Below are positions 61,022-64,000 of a stretch of DNA of 64,000 nt, one piece after another. The stretch is from Tunturiibacter empetritectus (GTDB lineage Bacteria > Acidobacteriota > Terriglobia > Terriglobales > Acidobacteriaceae). The notes under the pieces were generated by a model. The model saw only the letters and a list, made by a program, of their open reading frames with translations. It was not told the DNA's origin and made no database searches. The DNA lies in contig NZ_JACHDZ010000003.1 in NCBI RefSeq assembly GCF_014201375.1, forward strand, positions 186,001-250,000, in the 5' to 3' direction. The position numbers and the translations under genes are program-made. The stretch's first letter is position 1. Each line of letters opens with the position of its first letter.

Positions 61022-61150
61022 TGTCCTGCCGGACGGGCGCCCTGCGCGTGGCCACCCCACAAACGAAGACCTGTTTGTGGGGACCCGGTTCGCGGCGGTC
61101 ACTTCGTGACTTGTATACCCCTTCGGTTGGCGCTCCCGTTGGTCGCGAGC
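61022..61150. repeat. Family A dispersed repeat, copy A7 (left arm with nested hairpin insert)
   Basis: The ends TGTCCTGCCGGACGGGC and CTCCCGTTGGTCGCGAG are conserved. Between the first hairpin and GGTCACTTCGTGAC an extra ~40 bases contains a perfect 10-bp hairpin, CCCCACAAAC (61055-61064) and GTTTGTGGGG (61073-61082), absent from the other six copies. It lies between two convergent genes (AsmA and tlyA). Confidence 0.9.
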
Positions 61151-61182
61151 CAGCTTTCCGACCAGCTAGAGGTCGGTACAGC

Positions 61183-61977
61183 CTAGAGGAAGCGTGCGTG
61201 GAGGAGGTACTCGTGGTTGCCTTCCATGCCGAGGATGGGAGAGTCGATGAGGTCGAGGTCAGTGCCGTGCTGCTCGATGACGGAGTCGCGGACGCGCTCG
61301 ATGGCGGCTTGACGCGCGTCGGGGTCTCGAACGATGCCTCCTTTGCCGATGTTGGCGCGGCCAGCTTCGAACTGCGGCTTGACGAGAATGATGGTGGTTC
61401 CTTGCCAGGGCTGATCGGGCGTGCTGAGAGCTGCGAGGACAGCGGGGAGAACGAGGGTCGCAGAGATGAAGGAGACGTCCATGGCGAGGAAGGCTGGGGT
61501 GGGGGTGTGAGGGATGAGGAGCTCGCCGTGGGTGAGGAGGCGGGCGTTGGTGCGCTCGCGGAGGGTGACGCGGGGATCGTCGCGAAGCTTGTGGGCGATC
61601 TGGCCGTAGCCGGTGTCGACGGCGAGTACGGACGCTGCGCCGGACTGGAGCATGCAGTCGGTGAATCCTCCGGTGGAGGCGCCGATGTCGACGCAGGGGA
61701 GGTTGGTGAGGTTGATGGACCAGTGTGCGAGGGCGCGCTCGAGTTTGAGGCCGCCGCGGCTGACGTATTTGAGATCGGAGCCGAGGAGGCGGATGACGGC
61801 GTCGGAGGAGATGGAGGTACCTGGCTTGTCAATGCGCTGCTCGTCGACGAGGACGCGGCCAGCGAGGATGAGGGCCTGGGCGCGTTCGCGGGAGGCGGCG
61901 TGGCCTTGATCGACGAGAAGCTTGTCGATGCGGGACTTTGGTGACTTGTTGCGCTGGAGAGGTGTGGGGTCGCTCAT
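61183..61977 (-). CDS. tlyA: TlyA-family rRNA 2'-O-methyltransferase / haemolysin-like protein
   Basis: A 264-residue protein with an N-terminal S4 RNA-binding domain (SRIDKLLVDQGHAASRERAQ, RVLVDEQRIDKPG) and a FtsJ-like SAM domain (LPCVDIGASTGGFTDCMLQS, LAVDTGYGQIAHKLRDDPRV). AMDVSFISATLVLP and ILVKPQFEAGRANIGKGGIV are the catalytic elements. The ATG at 61977 (MSDPTPLQRNKS) is preferred; the frame continues upstream without conservation. Confidence 0.92.
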   Translation of the reverse strand: MSDPTPLQRNKSPKSRIDKLLVDQGHAASRERAQALILAGRVLVDEQRIDKPGTSISSDAVIRLLGSDLKYVSRGGLKLERALAHWSINLTNLPCVDIGASTGGFTDCMLQSGAASVLAVDTGYGQIAHKLRDDPRVTLRERTNARLLTHGELLIPHTPTPAFLAMDVSFISATLVLPAVLAALSTPDQPWQGTTIILVKPQFEAGRANIGKGGIVRDPDARQAAIERVRDSVIEQHGTDLDLIDSPILGMEGNHEYLLHARFL

Positions 61978-62211
61978 ATTCGGGTCTGCTGGGTTAATCG
62001 TGAGGAACAAGGATTGTTGATTTTCTTTATGAAAATGAAATTGCTTATTCGATACGGGAGGTGATGAAGGGCTGCCACAGGGCGATTTTTCGGGTAAAGT
62101 AGCTCTGGTGTGCACTGGATGAAGTAACTTGTTTGAGGTTACATGGGGTTGCCTGAGGGAACCTAAATACTTGGCGTTTTTTGCAATCTGCAACTGTAGT
62201 GGGTGCGTTTT

Positions 62212-62778
62212 ATGTATAGAGAAACGGGACTCGTGAATTCACCACCACCCTCGGGGCAGGACGACGCTGTTCTGCTTGGCCATGTGCAGAGGGGGGACGA
62301 GTACGCCATGGCGGCGCTGTTCGACCGCTATTCGAAGGTTGTGTACTCGGTGGCCCTTCGGGTTCTCCGCGACCCGGCCGCGGCGGAGGACGTGCTCCAG
62401 GAAATCTTCATGCAGATCTGGCGTAATCCTGATGGCTTTGTAGCGACTCGCGGTAGCCTTGGCGGCTGGCTCGCTGTGGTTTCGAGGAATCGGTCGATCG
62501 ATGCGCTGCGTAGAAAGCGCCCGATGGAATCGGTCGACGATATGGCGTTGGCTTCGAACTACAACCTTGCGAACGAAGCGGAACGAAATAGTTTGATGGA
62601 GAAGGCACGGGGTGTGATCAATCTGCTGCCGGTGGAGCAGCGTAAGACTCTGGAGATGGCGTTTTTTGATGGACTGACGCACTCCGAGATCGCGGAGATG
62701 ACGGGCGATCCGCTAGGTACGGTCAAGACGAGAATCCGCAGCGCGCTCACCTCGCTGAGAAAGGCGTTCCCAGCATGA
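62212..62778 (+). CDS. ECF-type RNA polymerase sigma factor (SigK-like)
   Basis: A 188-residue sigma-70 family protein. Region 2 is YAMAALFDRYSKVVYSVALR with the -10 helix DPAAAEDVLQEIFMQIWRNP; region 4 is LLPVEQRKTLEMAFFDGLTH and SEIAEMTGDPLGTVKTRIRS (helix-turn-helix). Start is ATG at 62212, preceded only by a weak GTGGGTG. It overlaps the anti-sigma gene (ATGA at 62775-62778), the usual arrangement for cognate control. A 234-bp upstream gap holds an inverted repeat GTAAC/GTTAC but no secure promoter. Confidence 0.94.
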   Translation: MYRETGLVNSPPPSGQDDAVLLGHVQRGDEYAMAALFDRYSKVVYSVALRVLRDPAAAEDVLQEIFMQIWRNPDGFVATRGSLGGWLAVVSRNRSIDALRRKRPMESVDDMALASNYNLANEAERNSLMEKARGVINLLPVEQRKTLEMAFFDGLTHSEIAEMTGDPLGTVKTRIRSALTSLRKAFPA

Positions 62779-63671
62779 GCGAGCCACGGCGTATCACATC
62801 GGAAGATCTGGCGTTGTTTGCCATGCAGTTGCTTCCTGCGGAAGAGATGGCGGAGATTGCCGCTTATGTGGAGCGGTCTGAGGACGCTCGGCGAGAGTTG
62901 GCCGAGATTCAAGGCGACCTTGCAATGTACGCCCATACGGTGGAGATGCAATCGCCGTCTGCGGAGGCTCGGGATCGGCTGATGAAGCAGGTCGGGCGTG
63001 AGAAGAAGGCGACTCCGATCGATCGTCCTGTTGAGCCTGCCGCTGTTGCCAGTGCGAGTGCGAGCGTGGCTGCGAATGATGAATTTGGAAGTGCGGCGGG
63101 AAGCCTCTACTCGACGGAGGAACCACCGAAGCCGGGGGTTGCCGGAAGGGTGCTGCCGTGGGTCGGCTGGGCGGTTGCTGCTGGTCTGGCTGTGGCGGCT
63201 GGCTCTCTCTACAAAGAGCGCGAGACGCTTCGCAGCGCGGTGACGGACCAGAGCAGCAGGATCGATCATCTGACCGCGGATGCAGCGGCGGCGCGCCAGG
63301 TTCTGGATGCGATGACCGACAGCTCCGCGCTGAGGGTGACATTGAACGTGAAGGGTGCGCCACCGGCTGTTCCACAGGGCAGAGCGACCTATGTCGCTAG
63401 TAAGGGGACGCTGATCTTCCTGGCGACGAACCTGGAGCCGCTGCAGCCCTCGAAGACGTATGAGCTTTGGCTGATTCCGGCGGGCGCAGGACAGAATCCG
63501 ATTCCGGCGGGTACGTTCCGTCCGGATGCGCGCGGGAACGCTAGTGTGATTATGCCGACGCTGCCTAAAGGGGTCGAGGCAAAGGCGTTCGGTGTGACCG
63601 TGGAGGATGAAGGTGGCGCGACGACACCGACTCTGCCGATTGTCCTGGTTGGAGCTGCTGCTGGAGAGTAA
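62775..63671 (+). CDS. Anti-sigma factor (RskA-type, membrane)
   Basis: A 298-residue transmembrane protein. The cytoplasmic N-terminus (residues 1-~65: SEDLALFAMQLLPAEEMAEI, YVERSEDARRELAEIQGDLA) binds sigma without a zinc HxxxCxxC. One helix (LPWVGWAVAAGLAVAAG, ~125-142) anchors it. The extracytoplasmic part contains ATYVASKGTLIFLATNLEPL and KTYELWLIPAGAGQNPIPAG, the RskA C-terminal domain. It overlaps the sigma gene by four bases. Confidence 0.93.
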   Translation: MSEPRRITSEDLALFAMQLLPAEEMAEIAAYVERSEDARRELAEIQGDLAMYAHTVEMQSPSAEARDRLMKQVGREKKATPIDRPVEPAAVASASASVAANDEFGSAAGSLYSTEEPPKPGVAGRVLPWVGWAVAAGLAVAAGSLYKERETLRSAVTDQSSRIDHLTADAAAARQVLDAMTDSSALRVTLNVKGAPPAVPQGRATYVASKGTLIFLATNLEPLQPSKTYELWLIPAGAGQNPIPAGTFRPDARGNASVIMPTLPKGVEAKAFGVTVEDEGGATTPTLPIVLVGAAAGE

Positions 63672-63702
63672 CTCTAGAGCGTCAGATCAAATGTAGCGGA
63701 AG

Positions 63703-63733
63703 AAGCCATCCTTTGCAGGATGGCTTTCTTTTT
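63703..63733 (+). terminator. Intrinsic terminator after the anti-sigma gene
   Basis: AAGCCATCC (63703-63711) pairs with GGATGGCTT (63718-63726) across a 6-base loop, followed by TCTTTTT. It closes the sigma/anti-sigma unit. Confidence 0.88.
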
Positions 63734-63758
63734 GCGGTCATCAGTTGTCTGGTGTGGT

Positions 63759-64000
63759 CTAGGGTTGAGTGACGCGAACCGCGACACCTGCGCCTTGCAA
63801 GGGGACGGTGGTGTCGATGGCGTCCGTATCGGTGCGGATGACGGTCATGAAGTTCGAGTCCGGCGATACGACGTAGACCTTGCCGGTGGGCGTGCCGCTG
63901 GTGACGGCGATGTAGTTCGGATGGCCGTTTTTGAACGGTGTTGCTGCATCGATATTGATGCTGAGAGGTAGCGGGACGGTTGCGATGACGGTGTTGGTGT
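63759..64000 (-). CDS. YVTN/beta-propeller-like protein, 3' end only
   Basis: About 80 codons of the C-terminus are visible (stop TAG at 63759-63761). NTVIATVPLPLSINIDA, then GHPNYIAVTSGTPTGKVYVV and SPDSNFMTVIRTDTDAI read as one propeller blade pair of the YVTN/lactonase type (x-V-Y-V-V-x-x-D-x-N, then T-V-I). The remainder is outside the window. It converges on the sigma/anti-sigma pair with the terminator between. Confidence 0.65.
   Translation of the reverse strand, partial: TNTVIATVPLPLSINIDAATPFKNGHPNYIAVTSGTPTGKVYVVSPDSNFMTVIRTDTDAIDTTVPLQGAGVAVRVTQP

Noticed and set aside
1..64000. Prophage, integron or insertion-sequence genes
   Set aside because: No transposase, integrase, capsid or att-like duplication was recognised. 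Only non-coding repeats were found.

Overview
The window is a GC-rich (roughly 60 percent by eye), densely packed bacterial chromosome segment. The protein families, frequent GTG/TTG starts, Tat and lipoprotein signals, and outer-membrane proteins point to a diderm. The best fit is Acidobacteriota, class Terriglobia (an Edaphobacter/Granulicella/Terriglobus-like soil organism). That placement is inferred from remembered gene content and protein character, not from a database search. No prophage, transposase, CRISPR array or rRNA operon was seen. About 57 protein genes (two cut by the window edges, one apparently frameshifted) and three tRNA genes are supported.

Layout. 1-2.3 kb: an ATP-grasp ligase fragment and two alpha/beta-hydrolase esterases. 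2.4-8.6 kb: a ribosome/RNA-maturation block rpsP, khpA, rimM, trmD, rplS, rnhB, interrupted by an opposite-strand beta-barrel gene, then a PIG-L deacetylase and pdxH. 8.8-20.6 kb: DUF1800 protein, a frameshifted GNAT gene, the methionine sulfoxide repair pair msrQ/msrP split by a DUF1275 gene, a very large PIG-L deacetylase, a hydratase-like protein and an amidinotransferase. 20.8-30.1 kb: GH43 enzyme, hppD and fahA (tyrosine/homogentisate degradation), an RND pump with its adaptor, and a YhhQ-type queuosine-precursor transporter. 30.2-36.4 kb: tRNA-Glu, an Ig-repeat/lectin-like lipoprotein with a small beta-barrel, and galT/galK. 36.5-44.9 kb: ybbP/ybbA/tesA, an operon of two PTPS/QueD paralogues with folE and truB, a GT2 enzyme, a TlpA thioredoxin and a small HMA-like protein. 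45-50.6 kb: two near-identical tRNA-Arg genes bracketing a Tat-exported WbsX/GH99-like protein and a periplasmic aldehyde oxidoreductase (paoABC). 50.7-57.8 kb: VanZ, GNAT, a putative iron importer made of an FTR1-DUF2318 fusion plus an FtsX/MacB-type ABC transporter, and nadK. 57.9-64 kb: a SnoaL-like lipoprotein, an AsmA protein, a TlyA methyltransferase, an ECF sigma/anti-sigma pair and the 3' end of a beta-propeller gene.

The most distinctive non-coding content is a family of seven dispersed repeats (family A). Each left arm is built of consecutive short hairpins, and one complete 184-bp copy is a near-perfect inverted repeat with 17-bp ends, like a MITE or a REP-type palindrome. A second family (B) carries a hairpin with a compensatory base-pair change between two copies. 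Both families sit in intergenic gaps, several directly against stop codons.

The strongest candidate for an under-described system is the iron-uptake cluster at 52-56.6 kb. It resembles the Campylobacter p19 locus, but its FTR1 permease and DUF2318 domain are one polypeptide and no P19 protein is present. Other units worth attention are the ATP-grasp/esterase cluster at the left edge, the doubled PTPS genes beside folE, and the three-part 945-residue PIG-L protein.
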